Positions 1 to 6,492 of a stretch of DNA of 10,507 nucleotides are shown one piece after another. The DNA is taken from contig JBBFLY010000084.1 in the NCBI GenBank assembly GCA_037478855.1, positions 1 to 10,507 of the forward strand, in the 5' to 3' direction. A program made the translations under genes and the position numbers. Below the pieces are notes generated by a model. That model saw only the letters and a list, made by a program, of their open reading frames with translations, made no database searches and was not told where the DNA came from. Position 1 is the first letter of the stretch. Each line of letters starts with the position of its first letter. The stretch comes from Rhabdothermincola sp037478855 (GTDB lineage: Bacteria > Actinomycetota > Acidimicrobiia > Acidimicrobiales > Acidimicrobilacustridaceae).

Positions 1-28
1 ATCTCCACCACCATCTCCACCACCATCT
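1..28. repeat. Short tandem repeat, 12-nt unit, at the left edge
   Basis: Two perfect copies of the unit ATCTCCACCACC occupy 1-12 and 13-24, followed by a third start (ATCT, 25-28). Read in the frame of the gene that follows, the repeat encodes Ser-Pro-Pro-Pro twice. The array touches the window edge, so its full copy number is unknown. A similar CCACCACCACC run recurs at about 234-250 in the same gene. Confidence 0.8.
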
Positions 29-1054
29 GAAGACGAGCATCGCAAGAAAGCGTATGCTACCATCTATGCCTTATGTAGAGAGCGCGGGATGGACAACAGG
101 CGCGTACATGAGATCGCAGCTGAGCGATATGGTGTAGCGTCGCTGCGCGATCTAACGATGGATCAGCTGCGCGATCTATATCGCCACATTGCTGCGCGAC
201 CTATCCCGCAGCCCGCGCAAGCGACGTTGCCTCCTCCACCACCACCACCCCCTGTTGTCGAGGTGGAGGAGACCGAGCCGGCGACTGGCGCGCTGGGGGC
301 CGAGGAGCTCGAGGAGCTCGAGTCCGGGGCCGAGCCGGAGACCGGTTGGGAGGACGAACCGGCGGTCGCACCGACCATCGCGAGCGCCGGGGCGGCGACC
401 GTCACCTCCCCGCCACCTACCCGAGCCGCGCCCGCCGGCCCGACCCGCGGGCGGAGCAACAAGGGCTTGCTGGTGGGCGCCGGCGCGGCCGTCGTGGCGC
501 TGCTCGTCGTGGGTGGGATCGCCCTCGCCAGTGGCGGTGGTGGCGGTGGCGGGAAGGACACCACCGAGGCAGCCTCCTCGGAGCAGGCGCCGACCACGAC
601 CACCGTCGAGTCGACCACGACCACGGTGCAGGAGTCGACCACCACCTCCTCTGTCGAGAGCACGACGAGCACCGCGAGCACGGTGAGCTCGACCACCTCC
701 ACCACGGCGGCGCCCGTGGCCACCCAGCCACCGGCCTTCATCTCCGGGCCGGCACCGACGAGCCCCGGCCCGAGCGGCCCACCCCTGCTCGTGTTCACCC
801 CGAGCGCCGCCCGCTGCGAGCTCCCGAAGGGCGGCACGGCGGTGATCGGCACGATGAGCAACGTGGGTGGCTCGGCCGGCTCGTACACCGCGAGCAGCCC
901 GATCTACACCGTCCCCCGGGGCACGCTCTCCGCCGGAGCCAGCATCCCGGTCACCGCCACGGCACCCCCGACCTGGGAGTCGAGCGCGCCGATCTTCTTC
1001 AGCGGACCGGGTCTCAACACGTCGATCAACTGCTCGATCAACGTTCACCTCTGA
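2..1054 (+). CDS. Membrane-anchored protein with phage-like N-terminal helical domain, Thr/Ser stalk and extracellular C-terminal domain (5' partial)
   Basis: I do not recognise this protein as a whole. The frame is open to the left edge, so the real start probably lies outside the window; the first ATG inside is at 89. Numbering from that Met, a small helical domain ends near residue 36, and its first helix begins before the Met (visible as KAYATIYALCRERG). Its pattern (aromatic helix, 'ERYGVASLRDLT', closing helix) resembles the short domain of Mu gp16/DUF1018 proteins and the C-termini of some phage RecT/Rad52-like annealing proteins; this is pattern similarity only. Next come a Pro8 run (48-55), an acidic stretch (57-90), a basic patch (120-125), one TM helix (about 126-148), a Gly7 run, a Thr/Ser-rich stalk (about 158-210) and a beta-rich C-terminal region with two Cys (243, 315) that could form a disulfide. 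Basic residues before the TM predict N-inside, C-outside. The 5' end is much lower in GC than the rest. Confidence 0.75.
   Translation, partial: SPPPSPPPSEDEHRKKAYATIYALCRERGMDNRRVHEIAAERYGVASLRDLTMDQLRDLYRHIAARPIPQPAQATLPPPPPPPPVVEVEETEPATGALGAEELEELESGAEPETGWEDEPAVAPTIASAGAATVTSPPPTRAAPAGPTRGRSNKGLLVGAGAAVVALLVVGGIALASGGGGGGGKDTTEAASSEQAPTTTTVESTTTTVQESTTTSSVESTTSTASTVSSTTSTTAAPVATQPPAFISGPAPTSPGPSGPPLLVFTPSAARCELPKGGTAVIGTMSNVGGSAGSYTASSPIYTVPRGTLSAGASIPVTATAPPTWESSAPIFFSGPGLNTSINCSINVHL
592..708 (+). repeat. Imperfect Thr/Ser-codon repeat encoding an extracellular stalk
   Basis: The stretch is built from repeated ACC/ACG Thr codons separated by Val-Glu-Ser or similar triplets (TTTTVES, TTTTVQES, TTTSSVES and so on). 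It lies just outside the predicted membrane helix. Stretches of this kind usually serve as extended, often O-glycosylated spacers; glycosylation here is inferred. The antisense strand gives long spurious open frames because of the biased codons. Confidence 0.6.
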
Positions 1055-1072
1055 CGGCGTGACGGTCCGACG

Positions 1073-2872
1073 ATGACGACGGCCGGGGAACCCGGTCGCC
1101 ATCTGGAGGAGGTCCGCCGGCTCGCGGCGCAGCTGGTCGGGCATGCCGGCCAGGACTCGTCGCCCGACCTGTTGGGGCTCGCCCACCAGCGTCTCCAACC
1201 GCGCGACGAGCGCCGACGGATGGGCGTCTTCTACACCCCCACCACCGTCGCGTTCGGCCTCGCCCGACTCGCCCTCGCCGGCAGCGAAGGAGCCGTGCGG
1301 GTCTGCGACCCCGCCTGCGGCGGGGGAGCGTTCCTGCTCGCCGCCGGCCGGGTGCTCGAAGCTCGGGGCCTGCCCCGAGCCCGCATCGTCGAGGACCTCC
1401 TCTGGGGCATCGACATCGACCCACGGTCGGTGGCGGTCACCAGCGAGGCGCTGCGCCTCTGGGCCGCCGAGACCGGCGAGACCCCGCGCCGCACGAACGT
1501 GGTCGCGGCCGATGCCCTGCGCGGTGGGCTCGATGCCTGGCCCATCCCGGCGGAGCCGTTCGACGTCGTGATCGGCAACCCACCGTTCCAGAGCCAGCTC
1601 TCGGCGGGCACCGCCCGCAGCGCAGCGGACGCCGCCCACCTGCGGGAGCGCCTCGGTGAGGTGGCCACCGGCTACGCGGACACCGCCTCGCTGTTCCTCG
1701 TTGCCGCGGTCGAGATGGCCCGCGACGGGGGTCGGGTGGCGCTGGTCCTGCCGGAGTCGTTCCTCGCCGCCCGCGACGCCCGGCCGGCTCGCCGTCGGGT
1801 GCTGCAGCGGGCCGTGCTGACCGACCTGTGGTTGGCGGAGGGTCCGGTGTTCGACGCCTCGGTCCGGGTCTGCGCGCCGGTGCTCGAGCGCACGGCACGC
1901 GAGCAGGCTGCGCCGGCCACGGCTGAGCCCGCGCCGGGCGCGCCGATCCGCCGCTGGGTCGGGCCCGGCTTGGACCCCGTCGAGCCGGCACCGGTCACCG
2001 TGGCTGCGCTTCGCGACGCGCCGAGCTGGTCGGTGCTGGTCGCAGATCGTCGCGGGGTTCCGCAGGTGGAGCTGCGCGCCCCCTCGGCCGCTGGCTCGTC
2101 GGCCGGGTCGCTGGGGGCTCCATCGCCGGGTGCTGGGGCGGGCCCGCCGACGCGATCCGCACTGCCCGGGAGGCTCGGTGACCTCGCCCGGGCCACCGCC
2201 GGGTTCCGGGACCAGTTCTACGGCGTCGCCCCCTACGTCCGCGAGGCCGCGGAGCCGCCGGAGCGGTCACCGCGCGCGCTCGCCCCCCTGATCACGAGCG
2301 GAGCCATCGACCCCCTCCGCTGCCTGTGGGGCCGACGGCCGGTGCGCTTCGCTGGGCGACGATGGGCGGCGCCGGTGGTCGACCTGGGTGCGCTGCGCGA
2401 CCACGACTCCCGGTTGGGTCGATGGGCCGACGCGGTGCTCGTCCCCAAGGTGGTGATCGCCACGCAGACCCGGATCCTCGAGGCGGCGGTCGACGAGACG
2501 GGCACCTGGTGGCCGTCGGTGCCGGTGGTCGCCGTGACCGCGCCACCGGAGCAGCTCTGGGCGGTCCTCGCCGTGCTCCTCGCCCCACCGGTCAGTGCCT
2601 GGGCCATGCACCGCACCGCCGGCAGCGCGCTCTCCGCCGACGCGATGAAGCTCGCGGCGCGCGAGGTGCTCGAGATCCCGCTCCCGCCCCGGGCGGGCCC
2701 GTGGGAGGAGGCGGCGGCACTGCTTCGCGACGGGGCAGCCGCAGCGGCAGCGGACGACGGCCTGCGCTGGCGGGACCGGCTGGTGCGCGCCGGGGAGGCG
2801 ATGACCGAGGCCTACGGCACCGGCGGGGACGCGCTGGCGTGGTGGGCCGCCCGGCTCCCGCGGTTCCGCTGA
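1073..2872 (+). CDS. N6-adenine DNA methyltransferase (Eco57I/TaqI-like, gamma-type motif order)
   Basis: The predicted 599-aa enzyme should transfer a methyl group from SAM to the N6 of adenine in DNA. Motif X is GVFYTP (residues 51-56), the SAM-binding motif I is DPACGGGAFLL (79-89) followed by GIDIDP (112-117), and the catalytic motif IV is NPPF (169-172). The segment GYADTASLFLV (200-210) and the strand ending in LPESF are also typical of the family. The C-terminal half (about 280-540) would be the target-recognition domain; it contains a low-complexity Ala/Gly/Ser/Pro linker near 340-360 and ends with the EIPLPP element (534-539) common in these enzymes. The ATG start lies 18 nt after the preceding stop, so the two genes may be co-transcribed. 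All catalytic residues are intact. No restriction endonuclease, helicase or specificity subunit is visible nearby, so it looks like a solitary methyltransferase or a part of a system that extends to the left. Confidence 0.88.
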   Translation: MTTAGEPGRHLEEVRRLAAQLVGHAGQDSSPDLLGLAHQRLQPRDERRRMGVFYTPTTVAFGLARLALAGSEGAVRVCDPACGGGAFLLAAGRVLEARGLPRARIVEDLLWGIDIDPRSVAVTSEALRLWAAETGETPRRTNVVAADALRGGLDAWPIPAEPFDVVIGNPPFQSQLSAGTARSAADAAHLRERLGEVATGYADTASLFLVAAVEMARDGGRVALVLPESFLAARDARPARRRVLQRAVLTDLWLAEGPVFDASVRVCAPVLERTAREQAAPATAEPAPGAPIRRWVGPGLDPVEPAPVTVAALRDAPSWSVLVADRRGVPQVELRAPSAAGSSAGSLGAPSPGAGAGPPTRSALPGRLGDLARATAGFRDQFYGVAPYVREAAEPPERSPRALAPLITSGAIDPLRCLWGRRPVRFAGRRWAAPVVDLGALRDHDSRLGRWADAVLVPKVVIATQTRILEAAVDETGTWWPSVPVVAVTAPPEQLWAVLAVLLAPPVSAWAMHRTAGSALSADAMKLAAREVLEIPLPPRAGPWEEAAALLRDGAAAAAADDGLRWRDRLVRAGEAMTEAYGTGGDALAWWAARLPRFR

Positions 2873-2945
2873 GCGGCCAGCCGCACGCCGGCGGGGTGCC
2901 ACGGCCAGGACCCGGCCCTGCTTCCGCCCGTGGGGGACGAGCGGC

Positions 2946-2951
2946 TACGCT
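2946..2951 (+). promoter_or_regulatory. Candidate -10 box (TACGCT) for the metX leader
   Basis: TACGCT fits the actinobacterial TANNNT -10 pattern. A start point about 7-8 nt downstream would fall at 2959-2960, inside the left arm of the riboswitch P1 stem. If so, only part of the 2954-2962 arm is transcribed, or the start lies slightly earlier. No good -35 hexamer is visible; TTCCGC at 2922-2927 is the closest, with an 18-nt spacer. Confidence 0.45.
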
Positions 2952-2953
2952 GT

Positions 2954-3086
2954 GGCCCGACATCAGGAGTGGCCCGGGCAACCGGGTCCGGCAACCTGGG
3001 ACGGACACCCAAGGTGCCTCCCACCCCCGGGGTGGGGATGTGGCCCGAGGCGGTCTCGCCGCCGACGGCAACGAAGTGTCCGGGCC
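2954..3086 (+). ncRNA. SAM-I/SAM-IV-clan riboswitch in the metX leader
   Basis: This leader is predicted to bind S-adenosylmethionine and reduce expression of metX and the following gene when SAM is abundant. P1 pairs 2954-2962 (GGCCCGACA) with 3077-3086 (TGTCCGGGCC), leaving one bulged base. The conserved core follows: GAGTG (2968... within AGGAGTGG), a P2 hairpin CCCGG/CCGGG (2973-2977 with 2982-2986), CCGGCAACC (2988-2996), a P3 closed by ACCT/AGGT (2994-2997 with 3012-3015) and the AAGGTGCC signature (3011-3018). Two more hairpins follow, 3020-3025 with 3031-3036 and 3049-3053 with 3059-3063, then ACGGCAACG (3065-3073) before P1 closes. The extra 3' hairpin and the CGGCAA element point to the SAM-IV or SAM-I/IV-variant layout more than to plain SAM-I. 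P2 is very short and capped by a GCAA tetraloop. The call rests on motif and stem reading by eye, strengthened by the methionine gene directly downstream. Confidence 0.8.
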
Positions 3087-3089
3087 TCG

Positions 3090-3127
3090 CCCGCTCGCCC
3101 CGAGGTGTCCGCCCCCCGAGCGACGGG
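3090..3127 (+). promoter_or_regulatory. Candidate expression-platform hairpin overlapping the metX ribosome-binding site
   Basis: CGCTCG (3092-3097) can pair with CGAGCG (3117-3122), and the stem can extend so that CCC at 3089-3092 reaches GGG at 3125-3127, the first bases of the ribosome-binding site. A competing hairpin CCTCG (3086-3090) with CGAGG (3101-3105) cannot form at the same time and abuts the right arm of P1. Such alternatives would suit control of translation initiation by the riboswitch. GC-rich DNA forms hairpins easily, so this stays tentative. Confidence 0.35.
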
Positions 3128-3131
3128 AGAG
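3125..3131 (+). promoter_or_regulatory. Ribosome-binding site that fixes the TTG start of metX
   Basis: GGGAGAG lies 4 nt before the TTG codon at 3136 (the GGGAG part 6 nt before). No ATG or GTG with a comparable site occurs nearby in the metX frame, and farther upstream starts would place coding sequence across the riboswitch. Confidence 0.6.
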
Positions 3132-3135
3132 ATCG

Positions 3136-4356
3136 TTGGCAGACGCCGCGGGTGAGGCGAACACGGCTGGTCGCGCGCCGATCAGTCCGGCGCCTCTGCC
3201 CGTCACCGGTGCCTGGCGACCGGGGGACCCGGTCGGTCACCGTCGCTTCCTGTCCCTCGCCACCAGACGGCCCTTCATCCTCGAGGGGGGCGGCCAGCTC
3301 CGGGACCTCACCATCGCGTACGAGACCTGGGGGCAGCTCGATGCGAACAGCTCGAACGCGGTGCTCGTCTGCCACGCGCTCACGGGGGACTCGCACGCCG
3401 CCGGACCGAGCGGCAACGGCCATCCCACGCCCGGGTGGTGGGACGCGCTGATCGGCCCGGGCCGGGCCCTCGACACCGACCGGTTGTTCGTGGTCTGCGC
3501 CAACGTGCTCGGCGGCTGCCAGGGCAGCACCGGCCCCTCTTCGATCGAGCCCTCCACCGGACGTCCCTACGGCTCCCGCTTCCCGGTGGTGACCATCCGC
3601 GACATGGTGCGCACCCAGGCTGCGCTCGCCGACCACCTCGGCATCGACCGCTGGCTCGCGGTGATCGGCGGTTCGATGGGTGGGATGCAGGTGCTCGAGT
3701 GGGGGGTGATGTACCCGCACCGGGTGCGGGCCCTGGTGCCGATCGCCACCTGCGCGGCGGCCACCGCGCAGCAGATCGCGTTCAGCAGCGTGCAGCGCAG
3801 CACGATCGCGCTCGACCCGAGGTGGCGGGGCGGCGACTACTACGACGCCGAACCGGGTGACGGCCCCCACCAGGGACTGGCCATCGCCCGGGAGCTGGCC
3901 CAGATCACCTATCGCAGCGACCTGGTGTTCGACGACCGCTTCGGGCGCAACGAGCTCGATCCGATGGACGACACGTTCAGCCTCTGGCAGCGCTTCGACG
4001 TCGAGGGCTACCTCGACTACCACGGCGCCAAGCTCGCCCGGCGCTTCGACGCCAACTCGTACCTGGTGATCTGCAAGGCGATGGACCTGCACGACGTGGG
4101 CCGGGGACGGGGCGGTGTCGATGCCGCGCTGGCGCGCATCGTCGCCCCGACCCTGACGATGAGCATCGACTCCGACTCGCTGTACTTCCCCTACCAGCAG
4201 GAGCAGATCCGCGACGCGCTGGCTGCGAACGGCACCCCGGTCGAGCACGCGGTGATCACGAGCGACCACGGCCACGATGCCTTCTTGCTGGAGACCGACC
4301 AGGTGGGCGACGCGCTCGTCGCCTTCCTCGAGGACGTGGAGAAGCGACATGACTGA
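3136..4356 (+). CDS. metX: Homoserine O-acetyltransferase (MetX family)
   Basis: MetX acylates L-homoserine with acetyl-CoA, the activating step of methionine synthesis in the cytoplasm. The 406-aa alpha/beta-hydrolase-fold protein has the usual family length from the TTG start. Visible marks are the YETWG and CHALTGDSHA segments of the N-terminal part, the GGCQGSTGPSS segment, the nucleophile elbow GGSMGGMQ with Ser180, the acid in the SDSLYFP segment (Asp347) and the His of GHDAFL (His380). The reading frame stays open far upstream, but that part crosses the riboswitch and the 3' end of the methyltransferase gene and is not coding in this frame. It is followed by a PLP-dependent sulfur enzyme with an 8-nt overlap, and preceded by a SAM riboswitch, which fits methionine control. 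Some MetX-family members use succinyl-CoA instead; the sequence alone does not settle that for me. Confidence 0.95.
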   Translation: MADAAGEANTAGRAPISPAPLPVTGAWRPGDPVGHRRFLSLATRRPFILEGGGQLRDLTIAYETWGQLDANSSNAVLVCHALTGDSHAAGPSGNGHPTPGWWDALIGPGRALDTDRLFVVCANVLGGCQGSTGPSSIEPSTGRPYGSRFPVVTIRDMVRTQAALADHLGIDRWLAVIGGSMGGMQVLEWGVMYPHRVRALVPIATCAAATAQQIAFSSVQRSTIALDPRWRGGDYYDAEPGDGPHQGLAIARELAQITYRSDLVFDDRFGRNELDPMDDTFSLWQRFDVEGYLDYHGAKLARRFDANSYLVICKAMDLHDVGRGRGGVDAALARIVAPTLTMSIDSDSLYFPYQQEQIRDALAANGTPVEHAVITSDHGHDAFLLETDQVGDALVAFLEDVEKRHD

Positions 4357-5554
4357 CGCGCCCGCAGAGGGCTCCTCCGGTCGGCGACCCGACCAGCCGC
4401 TGCACCCCGAGACGGTGGCCATCCGTGCTGGGCGGGCCGACAACGACGGGGCCCTTGCCCCGATCCTGTGGGCCACCACCACGTTCGTCACCCCGACCGT
4501 GGAGGAGGGGCGCCGCCTGGCGACCATGGCGGGGTCGCACCGCTTCTACAGCCGCTACGGCAACCCGACGGTGCGGGGGTTCGAGGACGCGATCGCCGAG
4601 CTGGAGGGGGCCGAGGCGGCCCGGGCGTTCGCGTCGGGCATGGGGGCGATCAGCGGGGTGGTGCTCGGTCTGTGCGCAGCGGGCGACCACATCGTCGCCC
4701 AGCGCCAGCTCTACGCCGGCACCCAGCTGCTGCTGCAGTCGGCATGCCCCCGGTTCGGCATCGAGGTCACCTTCGTCGACGCCACCGAGCCTGGAGCCTT
4801 CCGCGCCGCCGTCCGACCCGGCAAGACGGTGCTGGTGTTTGCCGAGACCCCCGCCAACCCACGGCTCGATCTGGTCGATCTCGACGAGATCGGTGGGATC
4901 GAGGGTCCGATCACGGTCGTGGACTCCACGTTCGCCACCCCCCTCGGCCAGCGGCCGCTCGACCACGGGGTGGACCTGGTGATCCACTCCGCGACCAAGG
5001 CGATCGCCGGCCACAATGACGCGACCCTCGGTGTGGTCGCCGGGGCGCGGGACCTGCTCGACTGGCTGTGGAGCTTCGCGGTGCTCCAGGGTGCGAACGC
5101 GTCACCGTTCGATGCGCTGAACGGGTTGCGCGGCCTGCGGACCCTCGGCGTGCGGGTCCGCCAGCAGACCGAATCCGCCCAGCGCCTGGCTGAGGTGCTC
5201 GAAAGCCATCCGAAGGTGCGCGAGGTGCGTTACCCGGGCCTCGACTCGCATCCCCAGCGCGAGCTGGCCAAGCGTCAGATGACTCTCGCCGGCGGGCTGC
5301 TGACCTTCGAGCTGGGCGATCTGGATGCCGGGCGGACCTTCGTGGAGTCGGTGCGGATCGCGCAGCTCGCCACCTCGCTGGGCGGCCCGGAGACGCTCGT
5401 GACCCATCCAGCGTCGACCACGCACGTGAACCTCACCCCCGAGGAGCTGGCCGCGAACGGCATCGGTCCAGGCACCGTGCGGGTGTCGGTCGGGCTCGAG
5501 CACCCGGATGATCTGGTGGCCGACTTCCTCCAGGCCCTCGATCAGGTCCGCTGA
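4349..5554 (+). CDS. PLP-dependent Cys/Met-metabolism enzyme (cystathionine gamma-synthase or O-acylhomoserine sulfhydrylase type)
   Basis: This 401-aa fold-type I PLP enzyme should exchange the acyl group of O-acylhomoserine for cysteine (giving cystathionine) or sulfide (giving homocysteine). Visible residues are YSRYGNPT (67-74, phosphate and active-site Tyr), SGMGAI (96-101), Tyr122 in the position that stacks on PLP, ETPANP (166-171), Asp192 in VVDSTFATP, which holds the pyridine nitrogen, and the PLP Lys217 in HSATKAIAGHND. The C-terminal SLGGPETLVTHPAS segment is also conserved. The ATG at 4349 overlaps the metX stop by 8 nt and has GGAGAAG (4338-4344) in front, so translation is coupled to metX and falls under the same riboswitch. 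The length of about 400 aa suits the MetB/MetZ/methionine gamma-lyase branch better than the longer MetY sulfhydrylases. A lyase role is less likely given the operon with metX. I cannot fix the sulfur donor, so no symbol is given. Confidence 0.92.
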   Translation: MTDAPAEGSSGRRPDQPLHPETVAIRAGRADNDGALAPILWATTTFVTPTVEEGRRLATMAGSHRFYSRYGNPTVRGFEDAIAELEGAEAARAFASGMGAISGVVLGLCAAGDHIVAQRQLYAGTQLLLQSACPRFGIEVTFVDATEPGAFRAAVRPGKTVLVFAETPANPRLDLVDLDEIGGIEGPITVVDSTFATPLGQRPLDHGVDLVIHSATKAIAGHNDATLGVVAGARDLLDWLWSFAVLQGANASPFDALNGLRGLRTLGVRVRQQTESAQRLAEVLESHPKVREVRYPGLDSHPQRELAKRQMTLAGGLLTFELGDLDAGRTFVESVRIAQLATSLGGPETLVTHPASTTHVNLTPEELAANGIGPGTVRVSVGLEHPDDLVADFLQALDQVR

Positions 5555-5585
5555 GCCCAGGGGACGCTGAGCACAGGGAAAGCGG

Positions 5586-5604
5586 GCTGACCTGCGGGGT
5601 CGGC
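5586..5604. terminator. Weak hairpin between convergent genes
   Basis: GCTGACC (5586-5592) pairs with GGTCGGC (5598-5604) around a 5-nt loop, with one G-U pair. It sits in the 80-nt gap between the convergent stops at 5554 and 5635, a natural place for termination from either side. No T tract follows on either strand, so a Rho-dependent end is equally possible. Confidence 0.25.
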
Positions 5605-5634
5605 TGGTGGGCGGATCAGTTGGTCGGTGGCGGG

Positions 5635-6402
5635 TCAGCTGAAGAACGCCCGCAACGCCTCCTGGTTCTCGGGAGCGCCGACCAGTCGCTCGAACTCCGC
5701 TTCCTCGCGCAGCCGGGCGGCCCGCACGGCGTCGAGCCGTGCGCTGAGCATCAACGACTTGGTGGCCACCAGCGACGCGACCGGCATCGAGGCGATCGTG
5801 CGGGCGAGCGCCATCGCCTCCCCGAGCAGCTGGTCGCTGGGCACGGCACGCCAGGCCAGACCGATGCGGACCGCGGTCGCGGCGTCGATCCAGGGCTCGG
5901 TGAACAGCAGGTGCGCCGCCTCCTGCCAGCCGACGGTGACCGGCAGCAGCAGGCTGGCTGAGGCCTCCGTCGTGACCCCCAGGCTGACGAAGGGGGCCTT
6001 CAGTCGGGCGTCGTCGGCCATGAGCACGAGATCGCAGTGCAGCAGCATGGTCAGCCCGATGCCGACCCCCACACCGTTGACCGCCGCGAGGAGCGGCTTG
6101 GGGAACGACTCCAGCACCGGCATGAACTGCCGGTAGCCGGGCTCCTCGCCGCTGCCAAACGCCGAGGGATCGGCCATCTCGTGCAGGTCCTGTCCCGCGG
6201 TGAAGGCCCGTCCGGCGCCGGTGATCACCACGCAGGCGATCGTCGGGTCCTCCGCGGCGGTGGCGAGGGCGTCCCGGCAGGCCAGCCAGAGCGCCTGGTT
6301 GAAGGCGTTGAGCGCCTCGGGCCGATTGAGGGTGAGCAGGCGGACGCCGTCGCCGTCCTGGATGGTCACCACGTCGGAGGTCGGGGAGGTCATGCTTGTC
6401 AC
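5635..6402 (-). CDS. Crotonase-family protein, probable delta3,delta2-enoyl-CoA isomerase (ECI2/PECI-like)
   Basis: The 255-aa protein has the crotonase fold of the enoyl-CoA hydratase/isomerase family. Oxyanion-hole segments are present: AFTAGQDL (66-73) and NGVGVGIG (109-116). The two glutamates that define hydratases are absent: Thr118 stands at the first position (GIGLT replaces GGGCE) and Phe138 at the second (LKAPF replaces GQPE). Instead, APFVSLGVTTEASAS (136-150) matches the TPFSxLGxxPEGxSS pattern of peroxisomal-type delta3,delta2-enoyl-CoA isomerases, putting Glu146 at their catalytic position. Such enzymes shift a cis- or trans-3 double bond to trans-2 so that unsaturated fatty acids can enter beta-oxidation. 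The GTG at 6402 is chosen because AGAGAG lies 4 nt upstream of it; an ATG at 6393 is the alternative. The gene is convergent with the methionine block and divergent from the DUF4328 gene. A related role in another acyl-CoA pathway cannot be excluded. Confidence 0.9.
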   Translation of the reverse strand: MTSMTSPTSDVVTIQDGDGVRLLTLNRPEALNAFNQALWLACRDALATAAEDPTIACVVITGAGRAFTAGQDLHEMADPSAFGSGEEPGYRQFMPVLESFPKPLLAAVNGVGVGIGLTMLLHCDLVLMADDARLKAPFVSLGVTTEASASLLLPVTVGWQEAAHLLFTEPWIDAATAVRIGLAWRAVPSDQLLGEAMALARTIASMPVASLVATKSLMLSARLDAVRAARLREEAEFERLVGAPENQEALRAFFS

Positions 6403-6447
6403 TTCGCTCTCTGGGTCGGACGGATCACGAACCTGGGTCGTTCGACC

Positions 6448-6453
6448 TATGTT
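6448..6453 (+). promoter_or_regulatory. Candidate -10 box (TATGTT) in the 90-nt divergent gap
   Basis: TATGTT fits TANNNT and lies in a locally AT-richer patch (6441-6460) between the divergent starts at 6402 (minus) and 6493 (plus). It would give a leader of about 35 nt for the plus-strand gene. No convincing -35 was found, and I see no clear box for the minus-strand gene. Confidence 0.3.
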
Positions 6454-6492
6454 TTGCTACAGCTCCCGCCCGGGCCGGTCGATACCCGGACC

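Noticed and set aside
1..28. Edge repeat as part of a CRISPR array
   Set aside because: The repeat is a directly adjacent 12-nt in-frame Pro/Ser coding repeat without spacers.
176..1639. Long open frame on the minus strand across the first gene and the start of the methyltransferase gene
   Set aside because: It is rich in Arg, Gly and Ala with no domain pattern, and arises from the codon bias of the Thr/Ser/Pro-rich and high-GC plus-strand genes.
1..2872. Phage-like domain gene plus methyltransferase as a defence or prophage island
   Set aside because: No nuclease, helicase, integrase, capsid or lysis gene is visible, and the methyltransferase has the composition of the surrounding genome; two adjacent genes do not support a system.
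2873..2884. Hairpin GCGG-CCAG-CCGC just after the methyltransferase stop as an intrinsic terminator
   Set aside because: Only four pairs and no following T tract; too weak to call in DNA this GC-rich.
2326..3135. Upstream open extension of the metX frame
   Set aside because: It overlaps the real methyltransferase frame and crosses the riboswitch; the translation there is low-complexity Arg/Gly/Pro, and the TTG at 3136 has a good ribosome-binding site.
4277..4348. Earlier start for the PLP enzyme inside metX
   Set aside because: The ATG at 4349 has a well-placed GGAGAAG and gives the usual family length; the extension only repeats the metX 3' end in another frame.
2812..4527. Long minus-strand frame opposite metX
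   Set aside because: It mirrors the metX coding region, which has a full catalytic triad and family length on the plus strand.
6037..6492. Upstream extension of the DUF4328 gene
   Set aside because: It runs antisense through the crotonase gene; the zinc ribbon begins right after the ATG at 6493.
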